NCBI GenBank assembly: GCA_014650475.1
Contig: BMVA01000011.1
Coordinates: 224,678-288,677, forward strand
Reading direction: 5' to 3'
Source: Streptomyces albogriseolus
GTDB taxonomy: Bacteria > Actinomycetota > Actinomycetes > Streptomycetales > Streptomycetaceae
Length of the DNA stretch: 64,000 nucleotides
The position numbers and the translations under genes were made by a program. The notes below the pieces were generated by a model. The model was given only the letters and a program-made list of their open reading frames with translations. It was not told the DNA's origin and did no database searches. Positions 33,258 to 42,768 of the stretch are shown piece after piece (the stretch's first letter is position 1; each line of letters begins with the position of its first letter).

Positions 33258-36071
33258 TCAGCCCACGGAGGAGTAGGCCACCACCCCGCGCAGCAGACCC
33301 TCCACGGCCTTGCGGGCGTTCTTGGCGACCGTCGAGCCCTCGGCCACCGGGGCCGCCGCGGCGATCTGCCCCAGCACGTCGATGACCTGCTTGCACCAGC
33401 GCACGAAGTCGCCGGCCGGCATCTCCGCCTCGCGCAGCACCTCGTCCAGGCCCTTGCCGGAGGCCCACATGTAGGCGGCCCAGGCGAAGCCGAGGTCGGG
33501 CTCGCGCTGGCCCACGCCCTCGGTCTGGCTGATCCGGAAGTCCTCCTCCAGCGCGTCCAGCCGGCCCCAGATGCGGACCATCTCGCCGAGCGCCGCCTTC
33601 GCCTTGCCCGACGGCAGCTTGGGCGCCATCGCGTCGTCGGCGACCCGCGACTCGTACACCAGCGCCGAGACGCACGCGGCGAGCTCGGCGGGGCCGAGGC
33701 CCTCCCAGACCCGCTCGCGCAGGCATTCGCTGGCCAGCAGGTCGAGTTCGCCGTACAGCCGGGCCAGCCGCCTGCCGTGCTCGGTGACCTCGTCGCCGCG
33801 CAGGTAGTCCATCTCCGTCAGCAGCGCGACGATCCGGTCGAAGGTGCGGGCGATGGTGTTCGTCCGGCCCTCGATGCGCCGCTCCAGCTGCGAGGTGTCC
33901 CGCAGCAGCCGGTGGTAGCGCTCCGCCCAGCGGGCGTGGTCCTCGCGGTCCTGGCAGCCGTGGCACGGGTGCGCCCGCAGCGCCTTGCGCAGCCGTGCGA
34001 TCTCCCGGTCGTCGGCGGCCGGGGCGCGCTTCTTGCCGTGCCGGTCCGGCACGATGTGGCCGGCCTTGGTGCGCAGCGCGGAGGCGAGGTCCCGGCGGGA
34101 CTGCGGGGAGCGCGGGTTGAAGGACTTCGGGATCCGCATCCGCTCCAGCGCCTCCACGGGCACCGGGAAGTCGATCGACGCCAGCCGCTTCACCTGCCGC
34201 TCGGCGGTCAGCACCAGCGGGCGCGGACCGTCGTGGTACTCCAGGCCCCGGTGGCCGTTGGTGCGGCCCGCGGGCAGCCCCGGGTCGAGCACCAGCGCCA
34301 GCCCGGCGTACTTGCCGGTGGGCACGTGGATGACGTCGCCGGGCTTGAGCTTCTCCAGCGCGACGGCGGCCTCCGCGCGCCGCTGCACCTGGCCCTGGCG
34401 GGCCAGTTCGTTCTCCCGGTCCTTCAGCTCCCTGCGCAGCCGCGCGTACTCCTCGAAGTCGCCGAGGTGGCAGGTCATCGAGGCCTTGTAGCCCTCCAGG
34501 CCCTCCTCGTTGCGCTGCACCTGGCGCGAGATGCCGACGACCGACTTGTCCGCCTGGAACTGCGCGAACGACGTCTCCAGCAGCTCCCGCGAGCGGTGCC
34601 GCCCGAACTGCTCGACCAGGTTGACCGCCATGTTGTACGACGGCTTGAAGCTGGAGCGCAGCGGATACGTGCGCGTGCCGGCCAGTCCCGCGAGGTGGTC
34701 GGGGTTCATCCCGCGCTGCCACAGCACCACGGCGTGGCCCTCGACGTCGATGCCGCGGCGGCCCGCCCGGCCGGTCAGCTGGGTGTACTCGCCGGGGGTG
34801 ATGTCGGCGTGCTGCTCGCCGTTCCACTTGACCAGCTTCTCCAGCACCACCGAGCGCGCGGGCATGTTGATGCCCAGCGCCAGGGTCTCGGTCGCGAACA
34901 CGGCCTTCACCAGACCGCGCACGAACAGCTCCTCGACGACCTCCTTGAAGGTCGGCAGCATGCCCGCGTGGTGGGCGGCTATGCCCCGCTCGAGGCCCTC
35001 CAGCCACTCGTAGTAGCCGAGGACGTGCAGGTCCTCCGTCGGGATGGAGGCGGTGCGCTCCTCGACCAGGTCGCGGACCCGGATCCGCGCCTCCTCGTCG
35101 TTGAGCCGCAGGCCCGCGTACAGGCACTGCTGCACGGCGGCCTCGCAGGCGGCCCGGCTGAAGATGAAGGTGATGGCGGGCAGCAGGCCCTCGGCGTCGA
35201 GGCGCTCGATGACCTCCGGCCGGCTCGGCGTCCACACGCGCGAGCGCTGTCTGCGCTCCCGCTCGCGGTCCGCCTCCCGCATGCCGTTGCGGCCCCGGCG
35301 GCGGTCGCCCCAGGACGGGCGGCTCGCCTCCAGCCGGGCCATGCGCGTCAGGTCGGGGTTGACGGCCTTCTTGTGGCCCTCCCCCTCCTCGAACAGGTCG
35401 TACATCCGGCGGCCGGCCAGCACGTGCTGGAACAGCGGCACGGGCCGGTGCTCGGAGACGATCACCTCGGTGTCCCCGCGGACGGTGTCCAGCCAGTCGC
35501 CGAACTCCTCGGCGTTGGAGACGGTCGCCGACAGGGAGACCAGCGTCACCGACTCCGGGAGGTGGATGATCACTTCCTCCCAGACGGCGCCCCGGAAGCG
35601 GTCGGACAGGTAGTGCACCTCGTCCATCACCACGTAGCCCAGGCCGAGCAGGGTCTGGGACCCGGCGTACAGCATGTTCCGCAGGACCTCGGTGGTCATC
35701 ACGACCACGGGCGCGTCGGAGTTGACGCTGTTGTCACCGGTGAGCAGGCCCACCTTGTCGGTGCCGTACCGGCGGCACAGGTCGGCGTACTTCTGGTTCG
35801 ACAGCGCCTTGATGGGCGTCGTGTAGAAGCACTTCTTGCCCTGCTGGAGGGCGAGGTGGACGGCGAACTCGCCGACGATCGTCTTGCCGGATCCGGTGGG
35901 GGCGGCGACCAGCACGCCCTTCCCGGCCTCCAGGGCCCGGCAGGCCTCCACCTGGAAGGGGTCGAGGCCGAAGTCGTACATCTCGCGGAAGGAGGCGAGC
36001 GAGGTGGCCTGCTCGGCAGCGCGCCTGCGTGCTGCCGCGTACCGCTCGGCCGGTGAGAGGTCCTCTGTCAT
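33258..36071 (-). CDS. helY: Ski2-like DEAD/DExH-box RNA helicase (HelY-type)
   Basis: 937 residues from the ATG at 36071. The Q/N-terminal motif FQVEACRALE is followed by motif I APTGSGKT, motif Ia TPIKALSNQK, motif II DEVH, motif III SATVSNAEEFGDW, motif IV/V region FATETLALGINMPAR and motif VI QLTGRAGRRG. A C-terminal DSHCT-like domain closes the protein. A Cys pair (HPCHGC) at about 690 may bind metal. It belongs with mycobacterial HelY, thought to act in RNA processing or decay. As in Mycobacterium, it sits in the tatC-tatA-pafC-pafB neighbourhood. A 45-base in-frame extension upstream lacks a ribosome site and was not used. Confidence 0.93.
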   Translation of the reverse strand: MTEDLSPAERYAAARRRAAEQATSLASFREMYDFGLDPFQVEACRALEAGKGVLVAAPTGSGKTIVGEFAVHLALQQGKKCFYTTPIKALSNQKYADLCRRYGTDKVGLLTGDNSVNSDAPVVVMTTEVLRNMLYAGSQTLLGLGYVVMDEVHYLSDRFRGAVWEEVIIHLPESVTLVSLSATVSNAEEFGDWLDTVRGDTEVIVSEHRPVPLFQHVLAGRRMYDLFEEGEGHKKAVNPDLTRMARLEASRPSWGDRRRGRNGMREADRERERRQRSRVWTPSRPEVIERLDAEGLLPAITFIFSRAACEAAVQQCLYAGLRLNDEEARIRVRDLVEERTASIPTEDLHVLGYYEWLEGLERGIAAHHAGMLPTFKEVVEELFVRGLVKAVFATETLALGINMPARSVVLEKLVKWNGEQHADITPGEYTQLTGRAGRRGIDVEGHAVVLWQRGMNPDHLAGLAGTRTYPLRSSFKPSYNMAVNLVEQFGRHRSRELLETSFAQFQADKSVVGISRQVQRNEEGLEGYKASMTCHLGDFEEYARLRRELKDRENELARQGQVQRRAEAAVALEKLKPGDVIHVPTGKYAGLALVLDPGLPAGRTNGHRGLEYHDGPRPLVLTAERQVKRLASIDFPVPVEALERMRIPKSFNPRSPQSRRDLASALRTKAGHIVPDRHGKKRAPAADDREIARLRKALRAHPCHGCQDREDHARWAERYHRLLRDTSQLERRIEGRTNTIARTFDRIVALLTEMDYLRGDEVTEHGRRLARLYGELDLLASECLRERVWEGLGPAELAACVSALVYESRVADDAMAPKLPSGKAKAALGEMVRIWGRLDALEEDFRISQTEGVGQREPDLGFAWAAYMWASGKGLDEVLREAEMPAGDFVRWCKQVIDVLGQIAAAAPVAEGSTVAKNARKAVEGLLRGVVAYSSVG

Positions 36072-36152
36072 CGTGCTTTCGAGCGTACCGGGCCGCACCG
36101 ACAACGTGACGATCATTATCCGGATCGGCCGCGTGAGGTGCGGCGACGCCGC

Positions 36153-37043
36153 TCAGGGGCCGACGACCCGGACCGCCCCCGGCACACAGCGGGCGGTCAG
36201 CGGCAGCGGCCCGACGTACTCGCCGTCCGCGTACCCGGTGACGTCCTCGGCGACCAGTTCCACGCTCGCCGTCCGCAGCACGGTCACCACCGGGTGGTCC
36301 ACGTGCGTCCCCCGGTAGACGCGCGGGAACACCCGCAGCAGCGTGGCCCGGCTGCACTCGCCGACCACCGTGATGTCGAACAGCCCGTCGGTGAGGTCGG
36401 CTCCCGGGCATATCCGCATGCCCCCGCCGTACGACGGCCCGTTCCCCACGGCCACGAGCGTCGCCTCGACCTCGCGGACCTCCCCGCCGTCCAGGGTGAT
36501 CCGGTACGGCAGCGGCCGGAAGGCGGCCAGCTCGGCGACCATCGCCAGGTCGTACTTGAAGCGGCCGAGCGGGGCGCGCATCCGGTTGCCCCGGTCGTTG
36601 ACCCGGGAGTCGAAGCCGGAGGCGAGCACGGCGCCGAACCAGCGGTCGCCGATCCGCCCGAGGTCGATGTCACGGGAGCGCCCGCTCTTGAGCGCGTCGG
36701 CGATCATCCGGCCGGACGTGTCGGGTTCGCCCAGGGGCATGCCGAGCGCCCGGGCGAAGTCGTTGCCGGTACCGGCGGCCACCAGGCCGAAGGGGGTGCC
36801 GGTGCCGACGACGGCCTGCAGGGCGAGGTTGGCCATGCCGTCGCCGCCGACGGCGATCAGGGCCCCCGTGCCCTCCTCGACGGCGGTACGCGCCCGGGAC
36901 AGCGCGTCCTCGGGGCCGTCGCCCGTCACGGTGGTGACGTGGAAGCCGGCGTCGCGCAGCGCGGAGGCGGCCGACCGCGCCGCGCGGGCGCCCCGGCCGC
37001 CGCCCGCGGTGGGGTTCACGAAGAGGGTGATCTCGCTGGTCAC
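36153..37043 (-). CDS. Diacylglycerol/lipid kinase family protein
   Basis: 296 residues from a GTG. Starts with the DAGK-catalytic pattern LFVNPTAGGGRG, then the nucleotide-binding GGDGMANLAL and AAGTGNDFARALG. The C-terminal beta-sandwich has GFDSRVNDR, VAVGNGPSYGGGMRICP and DGLFDI. The family phosphorylates diacylglycerol, sphingosine-like or other lipids with ATP. The lipid substrate cannot be inferred. It lies between tatC and helY on the same strand and may be part of that operon. Confidence 0.9.
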   Translation of the reverse strand: MTSEITLFVNPTAGGGRGARAARSAASALRDAGFHVTTVTGDGPEDALSRARTAVEEGTGALIAVGGDGMANLALQAVVGTGTPFGLVAAGTGNDFARALGMPLGEPDTSGRMIADALKSGRSRDIDLGRIGDRWFGAVLASGFDSRVNDRGNRMRAPLGRFKYDLAMVAELAAFRPLPYRITLDGGEVREVEATLVAVGNGPSYGGGMRICPGADLTDGLFDITVVGECSRATLLRVFPRVYRGTHVDHPVVTVLRTASVELVAEDVTGYADGEYVGPLPLTARCVPGAVRVVGP

Positions 37044-37074
37044 GGGAGTGACCCTACGAGGTGCCGGACCGTCC

Positions 37075-37989
37075 TCAGGTCACGTCGTCATAACCGTTGA
37101 CGCGGTCCCGGGAGGTCTGCTCGGGCAGTGTGGTGACCGGTTCGGCCGGTGCGACGGCTTCGGGGATGTGATCAAGCTCCGAGGCCTCGTCGTCCGCGGG
37201 GCCCTCGGCCTCCTTGCGGGCGCGCCGTCTGTCGTTCAGCAGGGAGAAGCCCACGGCGACGAAGTACAGGACGACGATCGGCCCGGACAGCGCCAGCATG
37301 CCCACCGGGTCGGTGGTGGGCGTGGCCACCGCGCCGAAGACGAAGACGCCCATGACGACACCGCGCCACCAGCCCGCCATCCGGCGGCCGGACACGATGC
37401 CCACCATGTTCAGCATGATCAGCAGCAGCGGCAGCTCGAAGGCCAGGCCGAAGACCAGCACCATGCGGATGGTGAAGTCGAGGACCTCGTCGAGCGACAG
37501 GATGTTCGCCGATCCCCCGGGCGTGAGGCTGAGCAGCACCTTGATGCTGACCGGGAGGATGACGTACGAGAGGAGGGCGCCGCCGGCGAACAGCGGCACG
37601 GCGGCCGCGGTGAAGACGTAGGTGTACTTCTTCTCGTGCCGGTGCAGACCGGGGGCGACGAAGGCCCACAGCTGGTAGAGCCAGACCGGGCTGGAGACGA
37701 CCAGGCCCGCCATGAGGCTCACCTTGATCGTCGTGGTGAACGGCGACGTCAGTGTGTTGAACGACACGATGGCGCAGTTGCCGCCGTCGCTGTTCGTCAG
37801 GTCGTCGCACTTGGGCACCGGATCGGCCAGGAACTGCATGAGCTGTTCGCTGTAGAACGCGGCGACGACCGACACCACGACGATCGCGAGCACGGCCTTG
37901 GCCAGGCGGTTCCGCAGCTCACGCAGGTGTTCCACCAGAGGCATGCGCCCCTCGGGATCCCTCTGCTGTGTGCGGGCAGACTTGAGCAA
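37075..37989 (-). CDS. tatC: Twin-arginine translocase subunit TatC
   Basis: 304 residues. Six membrane helices. The TatC hallmark MPLVEHLRELRNRLAKAV recognises the twin-arginine signal, and other conserved segments are PVWLYQLWAFVAPGLHRHEKKY and FELPLLLIMLNMVGI. It forms the receptor core that exports folded proteins. A charged C-terminal tail of about 50 residues is not conserved. The TTG at 37989 is proposed as start because the preceding residues LKSARTQQRDPEGR are typical of Streptomyces TatC. The ATG at 37944, preceded by GAGGGG, is the alternative. It is 47 bases after tatA. Confidence 0.96.
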   Translation of the reverse strand: MLKSARTQQRDPEGRMPLVEHLRELRNRLAKAVLAIVVVSVVAAFYSEQLMQFLADPVPKCDDLTNSDGGNCAIVSFNTLTSPFTTTIKVSLMAGLVVSSPVWLYQLWAFVAPGLHRHEKKYTYVFTAAAVPLFAGGALLSYVILPVSIKVLLSLTPGGSANILSLDEVLDFTIRMVLVFGLAFELPLLLIMLNMVGIVSGRRMAGWWRGVVMGVFVFGAVATPTTDPVGMLALSGPIVVLYFVAVGFSLLNDRRRARKEAEGPADDEASELDHIPEAVAPAEPVTTLPEQTSRDRVNGYDDVT

Positions 37990-38036
37990 CCCACGTTCCC
38001 ATCTCGTGCGGCGGGCCGGACGTCACCGGCCCTGCG

Positions 38037-38318
38037 TCAGCGCTTGGTCGTGTCCGTCGGCTCGGTGACCGGGCGGGAGCTGGTCACGTCGCCGGGGGCG
38101 GCCTGGATGGTGCGCTGCGCCGGGGGCTGCTCGCCGGTGGCCGGCGGGTCGGCCGGAGCGGAGGACTTGTTGTCCTCCTTCATCGCCTTCGCCTCGCTCT
38201 TCAGGATGCGGGCGGACTTGCCGAGCGACCGCGCCATGTCGGGAAGCTTCTTCGCACCGAACAGCAGGATGATGACGACGAGGATCAGAATGATCTCGGT
38301 GGGTCCGAGCCGTCCCAT
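38037..38318 (-). CDS. tatA: Twin-arginine translocase subunit TatA
   Basis: 93 residues. N-terminal helix [20 protein letters not shown], followed by the conserved [20 protein letters not shown] amphipathic helix, then a flexible tail. It oligomerises to form the pore for TatC-bound cargo. The ATG is preceded by GAGAAGGTAAAGACTT. It is followed by tatC and preceded by a 256-base gap that presumably holds the operon promoter. Confidence 0.97.
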   Translation of the reverse strand: MGRLGPTEIILILVVIILLFGAKKLPDMARSLGKSARILKSEAKAMKEDNKSSAPADPPATGEQPPAQRTIQAAPGDVTSSRPVTEPTDTTKR

Positions 38319-38574
38319 AAGTCTTTACCTTCTCACCGAGGCGGGTGGGTGGGGGGCTGTCCGACCGGTCGGACATGCGTCCGAAGGACGGTACAGACAG
38401 CGATCGTAACGCCCAAGGGTGAACGTGCGGCAATCCCTGTGCGTACTCCCGTCCGCGGTCCGGGCCTCGTTCTCCGGGCCGCGATCAGCAGCGTACCTGC
38501 CGGGCCCCGGCCGGTGACAGGGCGGCGACGGCGGCCCGTCCGGACGACGGTCCCGCCGGTGCGGCGCCGCGGGG

Positions 38575-38769
38575 CTACAGGGCCTCCGCCGAGCGGGCCG
38601 TGCTCGCGGCCGCGCGCTCCAGATCCTCGGCCGCGCGGCCGATGCGGCGGGCCGAGTCCGCGACCTGCCTGCCGAGGCGCTCCGCCTCGACGAAGACCCG
38701 GACGGCGAGCACTGCGAGCACCGCCAGCCCCAGGAACCCCAGGGCCACGGCGAACATCGGCCAGAACAT
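38575..38769 (-). CDS. Small single-pass membrane protein
   Basis: 64 residues: one transmembrane helix (MFAVALGFLGLAVLAVLAVR) followed by an alanine/arginine-rich amphipathic helix (LGRQVADSARRIGRAAEDLE). The codon pattern is consistent with coding and no other frame is plausible. It lies nine bases after the zinc-ribbon gene stop and upstream of tatA, so it may share a transcript with them. The function is unknown; a TM plus amphipathic layout superficially recalls TatA/TatB but the glycine-rich hinge is missing. Confidence 0.65.
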   Translation of the reverse strand: MFWPMFAVALGFLGLAVLAVLAVRVFVEAERLGRQVADSARRIGRAAEDLERAAASTARSAEAL

Positions 38770-38778
38770 GGGTCGAGC

Positions 38779-39072
38779 CTAGACGGTCGAGTGGAGCCGG
38801 AGCGTACGCACCCCGCCGCCGGTCAGCAGCTCGACGATCCGCTCCCCCGCCGGCTTGCGGACGGCGGCGCCGCACTCGGGGCAGGTGAAGGAGTAGAACG
38901 TGGTGCGGCTGCTGGCGCCGATGGCCAGCCGCAGCGCGCTCGCGGAGAGTTCGAAGCGCTCCCGGCAGTCCGGGCAGCCCGCCCGGAACATCACCGGGGC
39001 CACGTTCCTCATCCCGGAGAACGCGGACGCCGCCGTCATGCCCCGTGTCCCTGTGGTCGCCGACTCGCTCAA
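38779..39072 (-). CDS. Small zinc-ribbon protein
   Basis: 97 residues if the TTG at 39072 (AGGAG upstream) is used, or 86 from the ATG at 39039. Two CxxC knuckles 40 residues apart (GCPDCRERFELSA and FTCPECGAAVRKPAGE) would bind one zinc. The intervening segment is beta-rich. It is not a recognised enzyme; such ribbons often bind nucleic acid or protein partners. It is located between pafC and the small membrane protein. Confidence 0.7.
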   Translation of the reverse strand: MSESATTGTRGMTAASAFSGMRNVAPVMFRAGCPDCRERFELSASALRLAIGASSRTTFYSFTCPECGAAVRKPAGERIVELLTGGGVRTLRLHSTV

Positions 39073-39103
39073 AGCCCTCGCTCCTGACTGTCGTGCTGCC
39101 CGG

Positions 39104-40099
39104 TCATCCCGCCGTCACGGCCCCGTCGTACGCCGCCAGCGCCTCACGCGCCGCCCGGCGGGCACTTTCGGCCAGCTCCCGCGGCTCCACGATGCGCCCG
39201 TCGCGGCCGAGCCGCAGCGCCAGCCGCTTCAGCGACGCGGGGTCGGGGGTGCGCAGGGTGATACGGAGCCCGCCGTCGGGAAGCTCATCGGCGCTGTCGT
39301 GCGGGTAGTACTCGGCGACCCAGCGCCCGCCAGGACCGACCTCGACGACCACCTCCGGGTCCTCGGCGGAGGGCTGCACCAGCCCCTCGGACAGGTCGCG
39401 CAGCTCCACCTCGGGCGGTGCGGAGGGCTCGTCCAGGATCTTGATCTCGGCGACCCGGTCCAGCCGGAAGGTGCGGCGCGCCTCGGAGCGACGGCACCAC
39501 GCCTCGACGTACGTGTGCCCGACGCTGACCAGGCGGATGGGGTCGATCTCCCGCTCGGTGACCTCGTCGCGGGCGGGCGAGTAGTAGCGGATCCACAGCC
39601 GGCGGCGCTCGGCGATGGCCCGGTCGACGTCCGCGAAGACGCCGCCCTCGGACTCGAAGGTCACCGAGAGCCGGGAGCTGGCGCCGGCCGTCTCGCCGGC
39701 CGCGGTCTCCACCTTGGCGGTGGCCCGCAGCAGCGCCTGACGGTCGCTCTCGCGCAGCCCCGGCAGCGTGGCCACGGCGCGGGCGGCGACGAGCAGCGCG
39801 GTGGCCTCGTCGGCGGCCAGGCGCAGCGGCTCGGCGGCGTCGGCGCCCAGGGCGGCCGGGTTGTGCCACCAGATGCGCTCGCCGTCGGTGTCGATGTCCA
39901 GCAGGTCGCCGCCGCGGAAGCTGGTGCCGCACATCGGCAGCACGTCGAGGTCGGAGACCAGCTCGTCCTCGGTGATGCCGAAGGCGCGCGCCACGTCCTC
40001 GATACGGGCGCCGGGCCGCTCGCGCAGATACGTCACCAGGGACAGCATCCGCCGGGTCTGGTCGATGGCGTTCACGGGCCTGACCGGTTTGCCTGCCAC
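39104..40099 (-). CDS. pafC: WYL-domain regulator PafC
   Basis: 331 residues from a GTG, 18 bases after the pafB stop. N-terminal winged helix (IDQTRRMLSLVTYLRERPGA, ARIEDVARAFGITEDELVSD), then a WYL domain with RRLWIRYYSPARDEVTEREI and PIRLVSVGHTYVEAWCRRSE. PafB and PafC form a heterodimer that activates DNA-damage genes in mycobacteria independently of LexA/RecA. Despite the name they are not required for pupylation. The pair keeps the actinobacterial order pafB-pafC-tat. Confidence 0.92.
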   Translation of the reverse strand: MAGKPVRPVNAIDQTRRMLSLVTYLRERPGARIEDVARAFGITEDELVSDLDVLPMCGTSFRGGDLLDIDTDGERIWWHNPAALGADAAEPLRLAADEATALLVAARAVATLPGLRESDRQALLRATAKVETAAGETAGASSRLSVTFESEGGVFADVDRAIAERRRLWIRYYSPARDEVTEREIDPIRLVSVGHTYVEAWCRRSEARRTFRLDRVAEIKILDEPSAPPEVELRDLSEGLVQPSAEDPEVVVEVGPGGRWVAEYYPHDSADELPDGGLRITLRTPDPASLKRLALRLGRDGRIVEPRELAESARRAAREALAAYDGAVTAG

Positions 40100-40117
40100 G
40101 TTGTCGTCCGCTCCCCC

Positions 40118-41071
40118 TCAGCCCTTGGCCACGGCACGCAGCCGGTCCACCACGTCGGCCCGCAGTTCCTCGGGCTCCAGCACCACCACGTCCGGTCCGA
40201 ACTCCACCAGCCAGGCGTCCAGTCCGTGCCCGTACGGGATCTCCAACTCGTCCCAGCCGTCGCCGAGTTCCCGGACCGAGGTGGCCTTGGCCCGAAGCGG
40301 GAAGCCGGCGTCGGAGCGCAGCCGGATGCGCGCCGAGCGGTCGGCGGTCTCCCCGGCCCAGCTCGCCACGGTCTCCCGCACGGTGACGACGTCCGGCGCC
40401 GGCACGGTGAACCGGCCGGCGCGCGAGCGCACCTTGCCCGTGATCCGGGAGAGCCGGAAGACCCGCTCGGCGCCGCGGTCGCGGTCCCAGCCGGCCAGGT
40501 ACCAGTGGCCGCGCCAGCACTCCAGCGCCCACGGTTCGACGTGCCGCTGCTCGGGCTGGGCGGCGTTGGCCTTGCGGTAGTCGAAGACGACGGGGCGGCG
40601 GTCCCGGCAGGCCAGCATCAGCGGCTCGAACGCGGCCTCGTGCACCGGGATGCGCGGCTCCAGCGCGCTGTGCGCGCCGTACGGGTCGACGTCCTCGGGG
40701 AGTCCGGCCGCGCGCAGCTTCTGCAGGGCGCCGGAGGCCGCGCCGGCCAGCCGGGCCTGCTGCCACACCTTCGCGGCGAGCCCGAGGGCGGCGGCCTCCT
40801 CGGCGTCCAGGGTGATGGGCGGCAGCCGGTTGCTGTCGCGGCGGGCGAGGTAACCCGTCTCGCCCTCGAGGTTCTCGACGGTCTCGATGACCAGTCCGAG
40901 TTCGCGCAGGTCGTCCTTGTCGCGCTCGAACATGCGGTTGAAGGAGTCGTCGGAGCCCGCCTCGAGGTACGCCTCGATGGACTCACGCAGTTCGCGCTTG
41001 GTGAGCGGCCGCCGCGTCCCGAGCAGACACAGCGCCAGATTCATCAGCCGCTCGGCCTTGGCAATGGCCAT
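40118..41071 (-). CDS. pafB: WYL-domain regulator PafB
   Basis: 317 residues. HTH near residues 10-60 (ERLMNLALCLLGTRRPLTKR), WYL domain (RDRRPVVFDYRKANAAQPEQ, VEPWALECWRGHWYLAGWDR) and a C-terminal WCX extension (GDGWDELEIPYGHGLDAWLV). It works with PafC as a DNA-damage-response activator; the WYL domain is thought to sense single-stranded DNA. It begins 123 bases downstream of the FKBP stop, with a strong terminator between, so it has its own promoter. Confidence 0.92.
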   Translation of the reverse strand: MAIAKAERLMNLALCLLGTRRPLTKRELRESIEAYLEAGSDDSFNRMFERDKDDLRELGLVIETVENLEGETGYLARRDSNRLPPITLDAEEAAALGLAAKVWQQARLAGAASGALQKLRAAGLPEDVDPYGAHSALEPRIPVHEAAFEPLMLACRDRRPVVFDYRKANAAQPEQRHVEPWALECWRGHWYLAGWDRDRGAERVFRLSRITGKVRSRAGRFTVPAPDVVTVRETVASWAGETADRSARIRLRSDAGFPLRAKATSVRELGDGWDELEIPYGHGLDAWLVEFGPDVVVLEPEELRADVVDRLRAVAKG

Positions 41072-41139
41072 CGACGCGCTTCGCCTCCCTATGGTGCTTA
41101 CGACCGATGACCGTACCGCCCCGGGGTGGCATGGTAAAA

Positions 41140-41177
41140 GCCGAGGACCCGTGCCCGGACAGGCATGGGCCCTCGGC
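41140..41177 (-). terminator. Intrinsic terminator downstream of the cytosolic FKBP
   Basis: GCCGAGGaCCC (41140-41150) pairs with GGGcCCTCGGC (41167-41177), 11 bp with one mismatch. On the minus strand it is followed by TTTTACC, a genuine T-run. Confidence 0.8.
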
Positions 41178-41194
41178 GATCGACTCCGGTCGGA

Positions 41195-41566
41195 TCAGAC
41201 GCCGAGCAGGTCGACCACGAAGATCAGGGTCTCACCGGGCTGGATCGCCGGGGTGGGGCTCTGGTTGCCGTAGGCGAGGTGGGCCGGGATGGTCAGCTGG
41301 CGGCGGCCGCCGACCTTCATGCCCTGCACGCCCTGGTCCCAGCCCTTGATGACCCGGCCCGCGCCGAGCGGGAAGCGGAAGGGGGTGCCACGGTTCCAGC
41401 TGGCGTCGAACTCCTCGCCGGTGCTGAAGGCGACGCCCACGTAGTGGACGGTGACGGTGTCACCCGCCTTCGCCACCTCGCCGTCGCCCTCCCAGATGTC
41501 CTTGATCTCGAGGTCCGCCGGGGGCTCGCCGCCCGGGAAGTCGATCTCGGGCTTGTCGATGCTCAC
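41195..41566 (-). CDS. FKBP-type peptidyl-prolyl isomerase, cytosolic
   Basis: 123 residues from a GTG (VSIDKPEIDFPGGE). Single FKBP domain with the active-site residues VTVHYVGVAFSTGEEFDASW, GAGRVIKGWDQGVQGMKVGG and AYGNQSPTPAIQPGETLIFV. It catalyses proline cis-trans isomerisation and has no export signal. The longer in-frame extension lacks family similarity. It is 63 bases after the FKBP lipoprotein gene and likely cotranscribed with it. Confidence 0.95.
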   Translation of the reverse strand: MSIDKPEIDFPGGEPPADLEIKDIWEGDGEVAKAGDTVTVHYVGVAFSTGEEFDASWNRGTPFRFPLGAGRVIKGWDQGVQGMKVGGRRQLTIPAHLAYGNQSPTPAIQPGETLIFVVDLLGV

Positions 41567-41629
41567 GTCTTCATGCTCCTGCTTGTCTGCGGAAAGGCGA
41601 ACACGCACAGTCTTGCATCCCGGCGGGGG

Positions 41630-42631
41630 TCACAGCTTCGCGAGGATGTCCACGGAGAAGACCAGCGTGGAGTCCTTCTGGATGCCGCTGCCCTGCGGCG
41701 GGTTGTCGCCGTAGCCCAGCTCCGGCGGGATCACGATGAGGACGCGGCTGCCGACCTTCTTGCCGGTCAGGCCCTGCGCCCAGCCCTTGACGACCTGCTG
41801 GAGCGAGAAGGACGTCAGCTGGCCGCGGCCGTACGTGGAGTCGAACTCCTTGCCGCCGTCCCACAGCACGCCCTTGTACTGCACCAGGACGCTGTCCTCG
41901 GCGCCGACCTTCTCGCCGTCGCCCTCGATGACGTAGTTCGCCACGAGCTTCTTCGGCGCCTGGGCGTCGGGCACCTCGATGGAGGGGGCCTTGCCATCGG
42001 TGTTGGTGCCGACCTTCGGCAGGTCGATGTTGTCCTGGGCGACGTCGGTGCCCTTGGCGGAGCTCTTGGCGTTGAACGTGTCCTGCACGTCGACCACGAA
42101 CACCAGCGTGTCGGTGCCCTTGATACCCGCCTGCGCGTTGCCCTGCTCGCCGTAGCCCCAGGTGGGCGGGACCGCCATCTGGACACGGCTGCCGGTCTTC
42201 TTCCCCACGAGCCCGTAGCGCCAGCCGTCGATGATCGTGCCCTGGGCGAGCTGGATGGCCAGGGGCTCCTTGCGGTCGTAGGAGTTGTCGAACACCTTGG
42301 CGGTGCTCCAGACCTGGCCCAGGTAGTGGGCGACGATGAAGTCGTTCTCCGCGATCGTGCGCCCGCCGCCCGCGATGACCGTCTTGACCGCGAGGTCCTT
42401 GGAGGGGTCACCGCTGCCCTTGGCGACGGTCGGCTTCTCCCCGAACTTCGTCCCGGCCGTGATCGCCGGCAGCGGGCCCTCGACGATCTTCGGGGACGGC
42501 GCCGCCGACGTCTCGGGCTCGGAGGGCGAGGCCGTCTCGCTGGCCTTGCCGGAATCGGACTTGTCGTCGCCGCACGCGGCGAGGGTGGCCAGTCCAGCGG
42601 GAACGGCAATGAGAAGTGAGCGTCGGCGCAC
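41630..42631 (-). CDS. FKBP-type peptidyl-prolyl isomerase lipoprotein, two FKBP domains
   Basis: 333 residues. Lipoprotein signal with lipobox LAAC (Cys20), a Ser/Glu/Pro linker, then two FKBP domains. The first, about 80-190, includes ENDFIVAHYLGQVW and GWRYGLVGKKTGSRVQMAVP. The second, about 225-333, includes EDSVLVQYKGVLWDGGKEFD and GWAQGLTGKKVGSRVLIVIP. It should be anchored outside the cell and assist folding of exported proteins. The tandem arrangement is usual for Streptomyces homologues in this location. A TAGAGT -10-like box lies about 50 bases upstream. Confidence 0.93.
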   Translation of the reverse strand: MRRRSLLIAVPAGLATLAACGDDKSDSGKASETASPSEPETSAAPSPKIVEGPLPAITAGTKFGEKPTVAKGSGDPSKDLAVKTVIAGGGRTIAENDFIVAHYLGQVWSTAKVFDNSYDRKEPLAIQLAQGTIIDGWRYGLVGKKTGSRVQMAVPPTWGYGEQGNAQAGIKGTDTLVFVVDVQDTFNAKSSAKGTDVAQDNIDLPKVGTNTDGKAPSIEVPDAQAPKKLVANYVIEGDGEKVGAEDSVLVQYKGVLWDGGKEFDSTYGRGQLTSFSLQQVVKGWAQGLTGKKVGSRVLIVIPPELGYGDNPPQGSGIQKDSTLVFSVDILAKL

Positions 42632-42768
42632 GGTGGGGGCCTCGTAATCATCGATCTTGTGGATGGCGTCCGCGCAACTCTACGGCGTGAGAAGGGCGCC
42701 GCACGGTGTAACGTACGGCGCCCGTGTGACGTTCCGGGTGTTTCGTCAACTCCCGGGGGCACGTCCTC